From positions 367,793,781 through 367,857,780 of the forward strand of contig CM062814.1 of NCBI GenBank assembly GCA_031772625.1: a stretch of 64,000 nucleotides of DNA, in the 5' to 3' direction. The number at the start of each line of letters is the position of its first letter. Position 1 is the stretch's first letter. Below the pieces are notes generated by a model that saw only the letters and a program-made list of their open reading frames with translations, searched no databases and had not been told where the DNA came from. Below, piece by piece: positions 1 to 11,497 of this stretch. Position numbers and translations under genes: made by a program. This stretch comes from Pinus tabuliformis. Lineage: Eukaryota; Streptophyta; Pinopsida; Pinales; Pinaceae.

Positions 1-2540
1 TGTTAGCTACTGATATTCTTGTATTTACTCTTAAGAATCTAAATCAATGGGTCAATGATAGGAATAGGTATGGTTCTAGGTTTTCCTTTTCCTTTAGTCA
101 GATATGGACAAATGAATTTGTGTCTTAGATTAACTACATTTAATTATTTAGTTTTGAAAACCATAAATGGTTGACCCCAACCATAGTTAGTAAAGCCCCA
201 ACTCAATAATGGCTACAAAGCTACATTCCGATTTAATTGTATGTTTTCAGTAAGCGTAACACATGCTATTGGCCAAGCTCATTTGACCCATCAATTAAAG
301 ACAAGACAATATTTTCATTTAGGCATCTTAATTAATTCTAATGTTAGATATTAACTTTTAAAAATTGTTTAGGAAATCAGAATATGTCAATCGACTACCC
401 GCACAATAGAAACATAGCACATTACTAGCCAAATCAGCTCATAATTGGAAATAATTCATGGAACTATTTGTCATTGCTCAAGAAAAATTATGGTTATGAA
501 GAAATTTATAGTGAATTTGATACAATCCAGAGGAATGGAAATGAACCTATGTGTAATTTACTTTAAAGGTTATGGGAATTTGTTGTAGGATTCCTAAGAG
601 CAACATAGCATCCACCCATTAAACCACTGACTAGTTTCCATACCTTCTCTTTGCCCCTAAAGAAGATGAGTTTCCCTTAGGAAATGATAAGAATTTAATG
701 TTGTGCAGACTTGATTTCTCTTGACTTTGGAAATTTGAAATCAAAGTGTTCATAATTGTCTTGTAGATTAAAGAGATTCAACAAATGTTATGGTGGTTCT
801 TTTGCTAGTTGAGATATTTTTGAAAAGCAATTTATCAAGAAGTTTGGTGAAGATAAAAAAATAAAAATAAATAAATAAATAAATAAATTATTAATTGTGG
901 AAATGTCAAATATTAAAATGAATTTTACTTAATCAATTGAATATTGCAACCAAATATTCCATTCTATTCCTAATGGAATATTGAAAATAGTGACATCATG
1001 AGTTAACTAAAGTTTATACTACCACCCTTCCCTCAAAATGTGGCTTTTGCCACTATTGGAGTAGATAAAGAAATATCAGCCTTAAATATGGAACAAGATT
1101 TAAATGATGAAATATAAATTGTTAAAGTAGCATATAAACAACTTTGTGGTTAGGGGAAAACCAAAACAATCACCAAGAAATTGTTTTTAACTAGTGAAAC
1201 CAAAACATTATGTTTTATTTATTTTATATATTAATTAAAATGTTATGTTTTAATTTATTTTAATAATATAAATAATTAATATGTGGATTGCATTTTCTTT
1301 CTTTCCGAAACTTATCGCGATAAGTTTTAATTAATGTTTTTTTTTTTGTAAATGCTCATTATTAATTTATAATTTCATAATAATATATATACAATACTTT
1401 TAAAAATTAATGTTTTTTAATAAGTATTCGTTGACACAATGCCACATCAAGGTTTGGTTCTATAGGTTTATTTCCTAGAAATATGTTAGTAGAGTCGACC
1501 CTGATTATGGCATCTTCGCATCGATTTCGCTGCCTCCATGAGATTGTATTAATTATTGAGATTATTGGCAGAGAAAAATCCCTTGAAGGCCAATTTTTTT
1601 TTCTCGCCAACTAGTCTATTATGACCATGTCAATTTAATTTAAACAATGCAGGTTTTAGATATGCAATTGAGAAATTTCACATAATCTAGAGTTTTCAAT
1701 AATGCATTTAGTACCTTTGTTTAAATGGAAAACTGAGAAATTTAAAAAAAATAATAGAACTTTCATTTTTTTAGAACATTATGCTATATGTTGTTATTGA
1801 AACTGATTTTAATCTTAATTTTAATTCATTATATAAATATAATATATTGTGTTTCAAATACCACTACCTTAAATGCATGGTGCATAGGTATATGGTTGGA
1901 CATTTTTGCAAGGAGCCTAAAGCCATTATAACTAACATCTGGATTTTCCAACTTAGACATTTTTGTGACTCTACAAGATACTTGGTTTTACCAAGTTAAA
2001 TACAAATATGGAAATGTTTCAATCCAAAAACATAATAATTTTACATTATGACTGCTCTACTTCAAAAAACTTTGTGATTTTGTAAAATGGATTGGTCAAA
2101 AGAATATTAGCTATGAGACAACGATCTTTAAAAAAGATGGTTAATTGAAGGTTAATACAATCAAAATCAACGTTCTATACACATAAAATTCAAAACTAAC
2201 ACTTATACCTTGCCCACTGTTATGATTACATCTCTCTCAATCACCCCCAATGAATTCTTTGTTTTTGTAACTCTATTTATCCTAAAAGAGTATCTACAAT
2301 GTAGGCTTTGTTCAAATGTGGTAATTGTTAAACACACAAGAATAGTGGACAACCAAATAGGACAAATGTGAATGCAATTTTATTAACAAAGATGTACATT
2401 TATATTAAATTCTTGTGACCATTGGTCTTCACATACCAAGTGGTCTCTTGGACTATGATGACTATTCACATTTCACACCAACGATTAGTGGATTAAGTGT
2501 CCAACATTTCCCACTTAATCCGAAGGTGTATATATGAGTC
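1..2540. other. A+T-rich non-coding DNA
   Basis: I see no protein family, RNA gene or clear repeat boundary here. Short frames at 1407-1610 (minus) and 1781-1999 (plus) have low-complexity composition and match nothing I recognise. Simple A+T tracts occur, for example the (AAAT)n run near 860-890. Confidence 0.6.
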
Positions 2541-3490
2541 TAAGAAGAGAACTCTAATACCACAATGCATGAAAGTAGTACGTTGAATGTCCTCTTTGAG
2601 ATGATGACATAAGGCTGGAGAAATCGAGGTATCAACCAATGGTGATTCAAGGACGACCACCAACACTGGAATGCTTAGTGTAGTTCCTAGAACACTTCCA
2701 AATTGGCAACAAGCTGATGTCTACTGCTAGCGAAAGTGCTCCTTAATGTTTTGAAGAGGGATACTTTGAACTTGGAAAAACGAGATCTACAACTTCCGGT
2801 GGTTTAAGGAAGGCCACCAACCAGAACACTTAGTGCAATTCCTGTAACACTTCCAAATCTAGAGGAAGTGCTCCTTTATTCTTTGAAGAGGGAGACTTTT
2901 AACCTGGAAGAATGGAGGTTTACAACTTGGGTTGGATTAAGGAATACCACCAACCAAATTCATGCCTATGGGATTTTCTATCTTTGATTACAAATCTGAA
3001 TCTTGGTATGGTTGTCTCTGGCTGTAGGCTCAGGCAGCAGGTTCAGGTTCTGGCTCAGGCTCATTTGATTTATCTTTGAAGCTTCTATATGACCAACAAT
3101 CCCCCCGGTCAGATACAAGGTGAGAAGATGAAGGAAGTTTTGCAACCTGTGGTGGTTTAAGGAAGGCCACGAACCAAAGGAATGCTTAGTGTGATTCCTG
3201 GAACTCTTCCAAATCCAGAGGAAGTGCTCCTTAATGATTTGAAGAGGGAGACCTTCAACCTGGAAGAATGGAGGTCTACAACCTCTGATGGTTTAAGGAA
3301 GACCACCAACCAAAGGCATGCTTATGAGCTTCTCTATCTTTGACTACAAATATGAATCTAGGTATGGTTGTCTCTGGCTATAGGCTCAGGAAACAAGTTC
3401 AGGTTATGGCTCAAGCTCGCTTGATTTCTCTTTGAAGCTTGTATATGACCATCAATTCCCCCGTGTTAGATACAATGTGAGAAGATTAAG
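2540..3490. repeat. diverged tandem repeat, period about 355 bp
   Basis: The same series of phrases recurs. It runs: a 'gaagtgctcctt' block, 'gaagagggagac', 'acctggaagaatggaggt', 'ggtttaaggaaggccaccaacc', a 'ggttgtctctggct' block, and a 'tatatgaccaacaat' block. The 'gaagagggagac' phrase is at about 2886 and again at about 3241, a spacing of about 355 bp. A partial older unit lies at about 2740-2865. Copies differ by many substitutions, so the array is old. It lies just downstream (minus sense) of the gag-like frame at 3515-4279 and may belong to the same element. Confidence 0.7.
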
Positions 3491-3514
3491 GAAAATCAAC
3501 TATAAGACTTTTCA

Positions 3515-4279
3515 TTACACATGAACAAATTTTATGATATAAGCGAAAATCTTCCTTGCTATTGAAGCCCAGTGCCAAGAAGTGATCAATTGAAGGTGAA
3601 TATTTGTTCTTGTAGGAGGCTTGATTTTGAAGCATCTATTTGAAGAATGAGTGTGCTGACCACAATCGTTGCATGGGTGAAGATCAAAACAATGATCTTT
3701 CACATGGCTAACTCTATCACAGTGTTGGAATTTAATAATATGCGGTTGTGGAAGAGCGGGATCTAGAACAAGTGTATGTGAACCGTCCTGAAGAAATCCA
3801 ACACTTTGAAATTTGATTGGCTTGGAGTAGTCTGGATTATGAAATGACACCTCCTTGTCATATCCAAGACCAGTTTTGTGGTTGTTCCAGACAAGATCTT
3901 CCCAAGATCTGATAATGGACTTGGGAAGTGCGGGTTGAATTTCTACATCTGCATGCAAATCTTCTCTTGAAATAAGCACTTGATGTGAACTAACCTCAGG
4001 TTCACTAAATTGATCACTTGCTGAAAACTGGCGGGTATTTATTTCAAATTCAAACAGTGAATTATTTTGAAAAAAGACAAGTTCAGAGTGATGTCTACAC
4101 TCTTGTAGCTCTGCTTGCTGTAACTGAGATCCAAGATGCAAAAAATCAATATTTTCATATACACCTTGCATACATATCTGAATATCAGAGAGAGTGTTGT
4201 TGTTGGTTTTAATTGTGATTTCATGAGTAGACATTATTAGAGTTCTTAATAACTCTAATAAAGTCTCAATTTTAGCCAT
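3515..4279 (-). CDS. gag-like protein with one intact and one damaged CCHC zinc knuckle (retroelement fragment)
   Basis: This is a 254-residue open frame. Near residues 200-212 a perfect CX2CX4HX4C knuckle is visible (CNDCGQHTHSSNRC). Just before it a second knuckle keeps its second Cys, the His and the last Cys, but the first Cys position is Phe. Paired zinc knuckles are typical of retroelement nucleocapsid (gag) proteins, which bind the element's RNA inside the particle. The N-terminal part has no domain I recognise. I see no protease, integrase or reverse transcriptase beside it, so it is probably a fragment or a non-autonomous element. A domesticated CCHC protein is possible but unsupported. 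The first Met was taken as start because no longer frame exists. Confidence 0.45.
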   Translation of the reverse strand: MAKIETLLELLRTLIMSTHEITIKTNNNTLSDIQICMQGVYENIDFLHLGSQLQQAELQECRHHSELVFFQNNSLFEFEINTRQFSASDQFSEPEVSSHQVLISREDLHADVEIQPALPKSIIRSWEDLVWNNHKTGLGYDKEVSFHNPDYSKPIKFQSVGFLQDGSHTLVLDPALPQPHIIKFQHCDRVSHVKDHCFDLHPCNDCGQHTHSSNRCFKIKPPTRTNIHLQLITSWHWASIARKIFAYIIKFVHV

Positions 4280-7076
4280 TTAAAAACTTTTTGTTGCAAT
4301 TTCACCTTATGTTTCGAGCCAACGATATCTCTAGTATTCAATAAGACTGACCAAAAAATATACTTCGCACATATGCACAACAACGACGACCAGTTCAACG
4401 CAGAAATGACCCACTTGCAGGAGCTCCACACCAGTTAAAGGATCATTCCACACATTCAACACAAGTATGAACACACAACGATGAATGCACCATACGCTGC
4501 CACTGGATGGAGGAAGTACCTTGGCTATTGTCTGTGTATAATGCATGTCAATCACTGAGATTTAAGATGTCGCCTCTTGCGTGAGTGATTCTGGGGTTTA
4601 TGAGAATAGCTGACAATCCTCTTCCTTTGTAAACAATGAAACCTCCTCAATCGGCCTGTTGATCCAAGTTGAATGTGCCTACTAATTAATTTTCCTGAGA
4701 ATCGAACGGGGACCAAAACAGCAACATCCAGATCATATATTTTAAATTTGTGCTTCGGTTGCGTCTCCAACAAAGGGAAGCCTTTGCGCTGAGCTACGAT
4801 ATTACAAAAGCTAGGTTACTCAGACTGTCTCACAACATAGATTGAACAACTACGAGGGATGAAAATATCCTGGTAAATAATCAATTGGCTACTTAAAGGA
4901 AGACTGGCATAGAAATTCAAGAAATTCGGACTGTCAATAAGTTGTAAAAGATACACGGGCATTATCAAATACCATGTTCTACATGTCGCTGAATCACATA
5001 GTCATAAGGAGTGTAATAATCCGCTATTAAAAGGCTCACCAGTTGAGGGAGTATAGTCAAATGCTGGATTGACAACAGGTGTTTTGTACCTCTAATTTTA
5101 TATTGGATATTGTTAGAGTGTGATTTTTTAATGGTTTTTTGGTGAGTTTTTATTGTCTAATCTTTCTGAAATTTGGTAAGAATTTATTGAAATCACAAGC
5201 TTCTTGTCCAATCCAAATGCCTTGTGATTTTTGAAAGTGTTAAATCCATATATACAATCAAAAAACTAATTTAAATAACACAAATCAAAATTTCACATCA
5301 TTTTTCTTCACCTAATTCCAATACCAAAAAATCCCAAAAAAATCACACAAAAACAATTCCCAAAATCCCCAAAATCTAACGATGGCAATGGGATAACATT
5401 CAACAAATCTTCGGGATTTCTGGCATGAAATCCGATCAAGTCAGTTGGTATCTTGGAAGTATATCACATGCGCTGGACTGCTCTAAAGATCTTCTTGAAG
5501 TCTTGCATGCATATCGTATCACGTTGATGGTATCATTTCGGCACAGCATCCCATCCTACCTAATGTTTTATTTCCATCTGGGTCAGATTCCGCTCAAGTG
5601 TATTAATGAATTCTTTATGTCCATTTAACAGTCTGCCAGAACAAGGGCTTTATATCATACGTTCGATGTAAAACGGCAGTTGTGTGGAATCAAGGTAGGG
5701 AGTCGTGAATAGTGGAGGGTAAATTTATTGAATTACACAACCCACAAATTCTTCTAATTTAAAACAAAATTTATTTATATATAAAAATTAGTGAAGAGTT
5801 TATTAAAATTATATAAAATTAACAATTAAATTACTTAATATAAAATTAGCTATTTTTCAATTATTTTAAACGTGGTTGGAATAAAAAATACAAAGGATTA
5901 AATTTTGATTTTTTTATCTAAATTATATTTTCCACTGTTATTTTAAAAAACTCATTGAAAATTCATAACTTAAACTTACTATTCTACAAAATTTCTACTT
6001 AATTTTAAACAAATTAGATCCAAAAATATAAGAATAAAAACCTGTGACAAATAAACAGCGGCATTCTTGTAGAATAAGTTTCGCAGAGATTGTGGAAAAG
6101 TACGGACGAGTTGATTGAACAAAGTTATAAAGCTCTTTTTCGTTCACAGTGAGGGTGGCAAAAGTTGCTTATTTTCCGCTAGTGTGGAGTGAATTGCTTT
6201 TTATTTGTGATATGGAAGGATCTTTCATTTGATTAGCGTAACAAGGGTGATTTCAGGAACATGGTTTGTTCATAGAAACGTACTTTAACTGTTTTAGGTT
6301 GTGGATTTTCTTTTTATATTTTCAGGCCTTGGACTTGGAATTTTAGGGTGTTTCACTAGTTTTTATGATGTTGACTCCCTTTATATTTCAGGAACATAAT
6401 TTAAATCAAAAGAATTGCATTATGTATTTATGTATGGATTTGAAAGGATATCTAAATTAAAAAGAATTGCCATATATTGGAAAATTGCATCCAGCAACGA
6501 ACCAAATCTATCTTTATCCTTTTAAAGTCAAACCCTTTTAAAGCTCCAGAAACGCGGATGTCAGCAATTCTTTAAACCCCGTGAAATTGTGAGCAAGCAC
6601 ATTGAATGCCAGCGAATCATTGTGGTGAGTTCTGTTAATGTCATATTAAATTATTTTGTAATCATTTTTTTAATCCTTTGTTTAGTGCGAAGTCTCAACC
6701 TATTACGAAAAAACAACTGGATCACCTGGAATATTATAATGTTCTCCGCTCTGCCGTAATAAATTTATTATGACACCGACTTTTATCATAGCACACTACA
6801 TTTAATTGGCTCCCAGAAAGACTTTAGACGGACAGAAGTTTGTGTGTGATTGGATTTCTGTAATGAAGCAGCGACTTTTCCAGCAAATTCTTTGAAAATG
6901 AAACTAAAAATAAATAAATAAAGCCAAAATTTGTTTGCGTGTGGTTAGCGTTCATGGTACGACTATCGTTTTTTATTCTTTATATGATTTCAAAGTTTTT
7001 TTCTGTGGGTTTCAGTAGCCTCCACCTACTTTTTTCAATTTGATTTTAAATGGAGTCGTCTGCCGACAAAGTAGGA
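4280..7076. other. non-coding DNA, nothing recognised
   Basis: Short frames at 4331-4555 and 4552-4773 (minus) and 5425-5628 (plus) have no recognisable domains. The stretch from about 5750 to 6050 is very A+T-rich. I found no RNA gene or paired terminal repeats. Confidence 0.5.
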
Positions 7077-7271
7077 ATTGTCTAGATAATCAAAAGTGGT
7101 GGGAATCAACGTAAAAAATTTCAAAATTTTTTATAGAGTCAATGTTTGAATCGTGTTTTTTATAATGGAAATAGATTCAGTACATTGTCTAGATATCAAA
7201 AGTGGTGGGAATCAAGGTAAAAAATTTCAAAAATTTTTATAGAGTCAATGTTTGAATCGTGTTTTTTATAG
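7077..7271. repeat. tandem duplication, two units of about 107 bp
   Basis: The phrase 'attgtctagata...tcaaaagtggtgggaatcaa' starts at 7077 and again at 7184. Both copies run through 'agagtcaatgtttgaatcgtg' to a 'tttttata' run. Only a few substitutions and a small indel separate the copies. Confidence 0.85.
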
Positions 7272-8634
7272 AGACACCTAGAATTTTGAAGTTTAACAAC
7301 TATAACTTAAATTTAGAAAAATCCTTACCGGGAATTTCCTTAAAGCTCAATAGACTGCATTTTCGATCATCTTTATATGTTATATCAAAATTTTAATTTT
7401 TTTAATAATATTTAATTAATTTTGTTTTAAACTTTAATAGGTTTTGTTGTTATGAAATTTATGTAATCCTAAACTTTAGGAATCTTCCATACACTAAACT
7501 AACCTTTAAGAATCTTCGATACACTAAATTGATTTAAGCGTTAAGAAAAGCTCCTTTTTAATGAAAAAACACTGCGATTTCATTTAAATAAAAAAATATT
7601 ACAAAATTTCAATTAAACAATTCAAAGATAAGAGATGACCCCTCAATGATTGGCACTCCCAGACCCCTCTCCCCCGCACGCAAACGTTCATCTCAAATAT
7701 GTTGGCACTCCGCCACCCCTCTTCCACACGCGAAAATGCACAATAAAAATAAATAAAATTGTATGCAATAAAGACTGTGCTTAAGCGTTCGTTTGTATAA
7801 ATTTTGGTTGCTTTAACGTTTGTTTGTATAAATATTGGTTTTTATTATTAAAAGATCAAAGTCTATTTCTTTACTTTCATGAGTCTGAGCTCCTTAAGGA
7901 TTTATCCTTACGCAAACGTTCGCCTCAAACACGTCGCCCTGTCCCCCCAAAAAATGACGATGCTTGACTTGTTACAGATTCCACGACGGGAAACGTGATT
8001 TCGAGAGATGCCACAACTACAAGCAAAACCTATAAATATATCAGAAAAAGTTGCATTAAATGTTACAACATATATATATATTAAGCAAAACGTATAAAAG
8101 ATTATCAGAACAAGTTGCGGGAGATGTTACAGCATGTAAGCAATATCTACAAAGATAGTTTGCGCGGGAGATGCCAGCTATGGAGCTGCGACATTTTCCT
8201 CTTGTCAGTAGGTATCATGATTGGATTAAAAATTCAGACAATGAAAGCCTCTACAGTTCCTCACGATCAATGATAATGCCACTTGTGCTGTCGTTCCACA
8301 ATAAATTATTCCTAACAGCTTGCTACAACATTTTGGTCTCATATATATATTCGACGTCGTTACCAGAAACGCAGACCAGTAATGCATCCAGTGACGAGTG
8401 CTGTTACTCGTCGCTGAACGATTCATTCATGAACATTGCTTATTGCTTATGAAACATTGATATATATCTTAAACGAAATAGTACTTAACAACTCACATTT
8501 AAGTCGAATCTGTATAATGGATATGCGTTGTCTATCTGCTGCGGTTTATAGATATATTTGATGCGTATAGATGCGGTCTTTACAGATATATTTGATGGGT
8601 ATAGATTATAAGATTCGTCCTTATATCGTTCAGG
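7272..8634. other. region upstream of the laccase pseudogene; no first exon found
   Basis: Laccase genes normally start with a signal peptide and the first copper-oxidase segment before the exon found at 8635. I could not find coding sequence for either here, so the 5' end of the gene is missing or unrecognisable. The DNA has C-rich patches near 7640-7740 and 7930-7960, and short direct repeats near 7480-7530. The 93-codon frame at 8171-8452 does not resemble a laccase. Confidence 0.5.
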
Positions 8635-9531
8635 CATGGAGTGAGGCAGCTGCGTACAGGGTGGGCTGATGGACCTGGATATATTACACAATGTCCCATT
8701 CAACCAGGTGGACGTTACAGATCCAGATTCAACATTACTGATCAAGAAGGAACTTTGTGGTGGCATGCTCATGTGTCATGGCTCCTAGCTACTGTGCATG
8801 GAGCTTTCGGAATCTACCCTAAGAAAGAAAGCTCATATCCCTTTCCTAAACCCCATGGGGAAACTCCTCTTATAATAGGTAATGAGTTGCTTTGATCTTC
8901 AATACAGAAATCATTAATGCATGTTTAATGGCTAATATTGATTAAAAGCAATGCTGTAATGGAACAGGAGAATGGTGGAACGCTGACCCTATCGCGGTTA
9001 TAGACGAAGCACTCCGCACTGGTGTTGCGCCCAATTTGTGGGATGCATATACCCTAAATGGACAGCCAGGAGACCTGTATAACTGCTCTAGGGCAGGTAT
9101 TAATACTTTCCTTTCGTACATCAGGTATTGAAATTATATAAATCGGTTTGTTGAATATTGACTTATACATATTGTTGATGCAGGAACATTTCGGTTTTTT
9201 GTAAAACAAGGAGAAACTTATCTTCTACGGATGGTCAATGCTGCACTCAATGGTGCGCACTTTTTCAAGATAGCAGGCCACAAATTTACAGTTGTGGCTG
9301 TCGATGGTTCCTACACCAAGCCATACAAAACAGATGTAATCGTCATTGCTCCCGGTTAGACTAGCCATGTTCTTGTCACCGCCGACCCAGTGGGCAGATA
9401 CTATATGGCTGCCCGAGATTATAACAATCAGGCAGCAGGCCGTTTCGATAACACTACAACTACAACAATTTTTGATTACGTGGGACACAAAAATACACGC
9501 CCCATTTTACCTAGTCTTCCATACTACAATG

Positions 9532-9536
9532 ACAAT
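9532..9536. repeat. left target-site duplication of the copia element (degenerate)
   Basis: The five bases before the left LTR are ACAAT. The five after the right LTR (14871-14875) are ACACC. Removing the element plus one 5-bp copy restores laccase reading frame and expected length (NDN then AVVTRF), which supports this assignment despite two mismatches. Confidence 0.65.
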
Positions 9537-11103
9537 TGTTGGGGATTTTTCTGGTAAAATCCCAAAAACAAACTAACTAAACAAAGAGACAATGCTCTGT
9601 TTTTCTCCACACGATCTTTTAACACAGGGACGTTGTTTTTGACTCAGAGAAACATAGTTTTTCTACACCCCAAAAAAAAACTTTGCATTCATCAATATGA
9701 CTCCTTGTTACAAAAAAAAGGTCTTCCTCTTAACATAGGGATTTCACCAACACTGCAACACTACTTCAGATGCAGTTCCACAAACAACAAAAGAGTCTTC
9801 CTCACACAGAGGGATTCACCAGAGATTGCTTTTACAAAAATATCTTCATCACACAGAGGGATTCTCCAAGAGATTATGCTGAAGAGGTCTTAACCAGAGG
9901 GATTCACAAGTATATGCTGAAAAGCATCTTCCTCTTGACAGAGGGATTCAAAAATAGACTGTGCTTAAAAGCACCTTCCTCTTTAACAGAGGGATTCACC
10001 AAGAAAACATTTCAACAACAAAATATTTACACTGCTGTGTGTAAAAATCTCATTTACATTCTAAAAAACAATTTTCTTACATACAACCTGATTACATTCG
10101 CACTGCATTTCAATGCATTTCAATCTCCCAACAAAACAAAATTTACATAACTCTTTTTCACTGCTGCGTGAAAAAAATAAAATTTACTCTTAGTGCTGCA
10201 AAAGTCTTCTGGTTTCATTTACTCTGCTCAAGATGTTGCCTTCTTCACTTGCTTCGCATATCTTCACCAACAAAAATTATGAGATTTGCGCTGCTGCGCA
10301 TTCCTTTCCTTTCCCACCAGCGAACAACCAAAAAATCATCACGCTGCATTTTCTTACATCGCAACAAAACCTTACACATTGTTGTGTGTATATTCTCTCA
10401 CGCTGCCCCGTTCTTTTTCTTTCTTCTTCGCACTGCTGTGCGTTTCATTGCCAATACATTTTCAATGAACAACCCCTCAACAAAAAATTTTCATGCATGG
10501 CTGCGCATTCCATTTTTTTACTCAAGGGAATTTTTTTTTTTTCATGCCGCTGCATTGGTCACAATACATAATAAAAAATATGACATTTTTTTTATTTTGA
10601 GCCATACTCCCGTGACCAAATACAAAATATTAAAATTAAATCTTCACCAACCATTTACGAACGCCATTTAATTCTTAGAATGGTGAAGGTACTTCATAAA
10701 TTAATTCACTGATAAGTCGACGGTCAAAACAAAAGTTTGTTCTACTCCACGCAATATTAACTGCAGGCTTGTACGCAGCTTGGGTTACTCAATGACGGAC
10801 AACCTCCCTTGTGATCGGACGGTCCAGAACGATATCGGATGCCCCTTACTTGTTGAACGTTACGTCCCGATGGAATGGTTGTTTTGGAGAAGGTACATTT
10901 TACACGTGGCAAAATCTTATTGCATCGAGCGCGTTTGTACGAAAACTGCTTGCTGACCAAAAGTGGTCCGATAAGCTCACGACGGTTTTGTTGGATGGTT
11001 TGCTATTGCATGATGGCGGATTCGGCAAATATCTGCGCTGCCGTCGCTGTCCAACTGTCCGCGTCTGCCAACATTGCACGCAGTTGGAATTAATATTCCA
11101 ACA
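9537..11103 (-). repeat. 3' LTR of the copia element
   Basis: This 1567-bp LTR runs from TGTTGGGG (9537) to CCAACA (11103). On the minus strand it follows directly after the polypurine tract. It contains a degenerate internal tandem repeat at about 9720-10005 built on 'cttcctcttaacagagggattcacca'-like units. Confidence 0.93.
9720..10005. repeat. tandem repeats inside the left LTR
   Basis: About six imperfect units share 'cttcctc(n)acagagggattcacca'. The right LTR carries the same array at about 13446-13735, so the array predates the insertion. It could lie in the transcribed leader, where repeated short units sometimes act in regulation; that is inference. Confidence 0.75.
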
Positions 11104-11118
11104 CTCCCCTTTAATTTC
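11104..11118 (-). promoter_or_regulatory. polypurine tract of the copia element
   Basis: On the minus strand, GAAATTAAAGGGGAG lies directly before TGTTGGAAT, the start of the 3' LTR. This is the expected position and composition for plus-strand DNA priming. Confidence 0.85.
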
Positions 11119-11497
11119 AACTGCTGGGCATTTAGACATACCCAAACACTTCATAAAAATTCAAAGCTTTTTTGCCTATTCATATTAGCTTTCCTTTCAT
11201 CACTTTCACTGCTGTGCTCAAGCACTCCAATCATGTAATATCCTCTTTCTCTCTGCCTTAGGCAAGATTTCCAATATTTGCATCTCCAAACTATTCTGCA
11301 ACCTGTTCTTCTCTGCTTTTATGCCAGATTTAATTTCATATCTCTCCCCTATAAAAAAATCTTCATCAAAGAATGACTGTTAATATGGTTCAGCAAGCAT
11401 TTTATAGGAACCCTTTCACTAATAGCTTTAGCAATAATGATCAAGAATTACAGGCTCCCCCTAAGTGTATGCATTGTCTCCTTTTGGCACAGTCTTC

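Noticed and set aside
1305..1335. Short palindrome around 'aacttatcgcgataagtt'
   Set aside because: The arms are only about 9 bases, with no neighbouring gene. Chance is sufficient.
8171..8452. Possible first laccase exon
   Set aside because: The frame has no signal peptide and no laccase motif.
10168..10671. 167-codon plus-strand frame (and its copy at 13867-14367)
   Set aside because: It lies inside the copia LTRs, opposite to the element's transcription, and has no recognisable domain.
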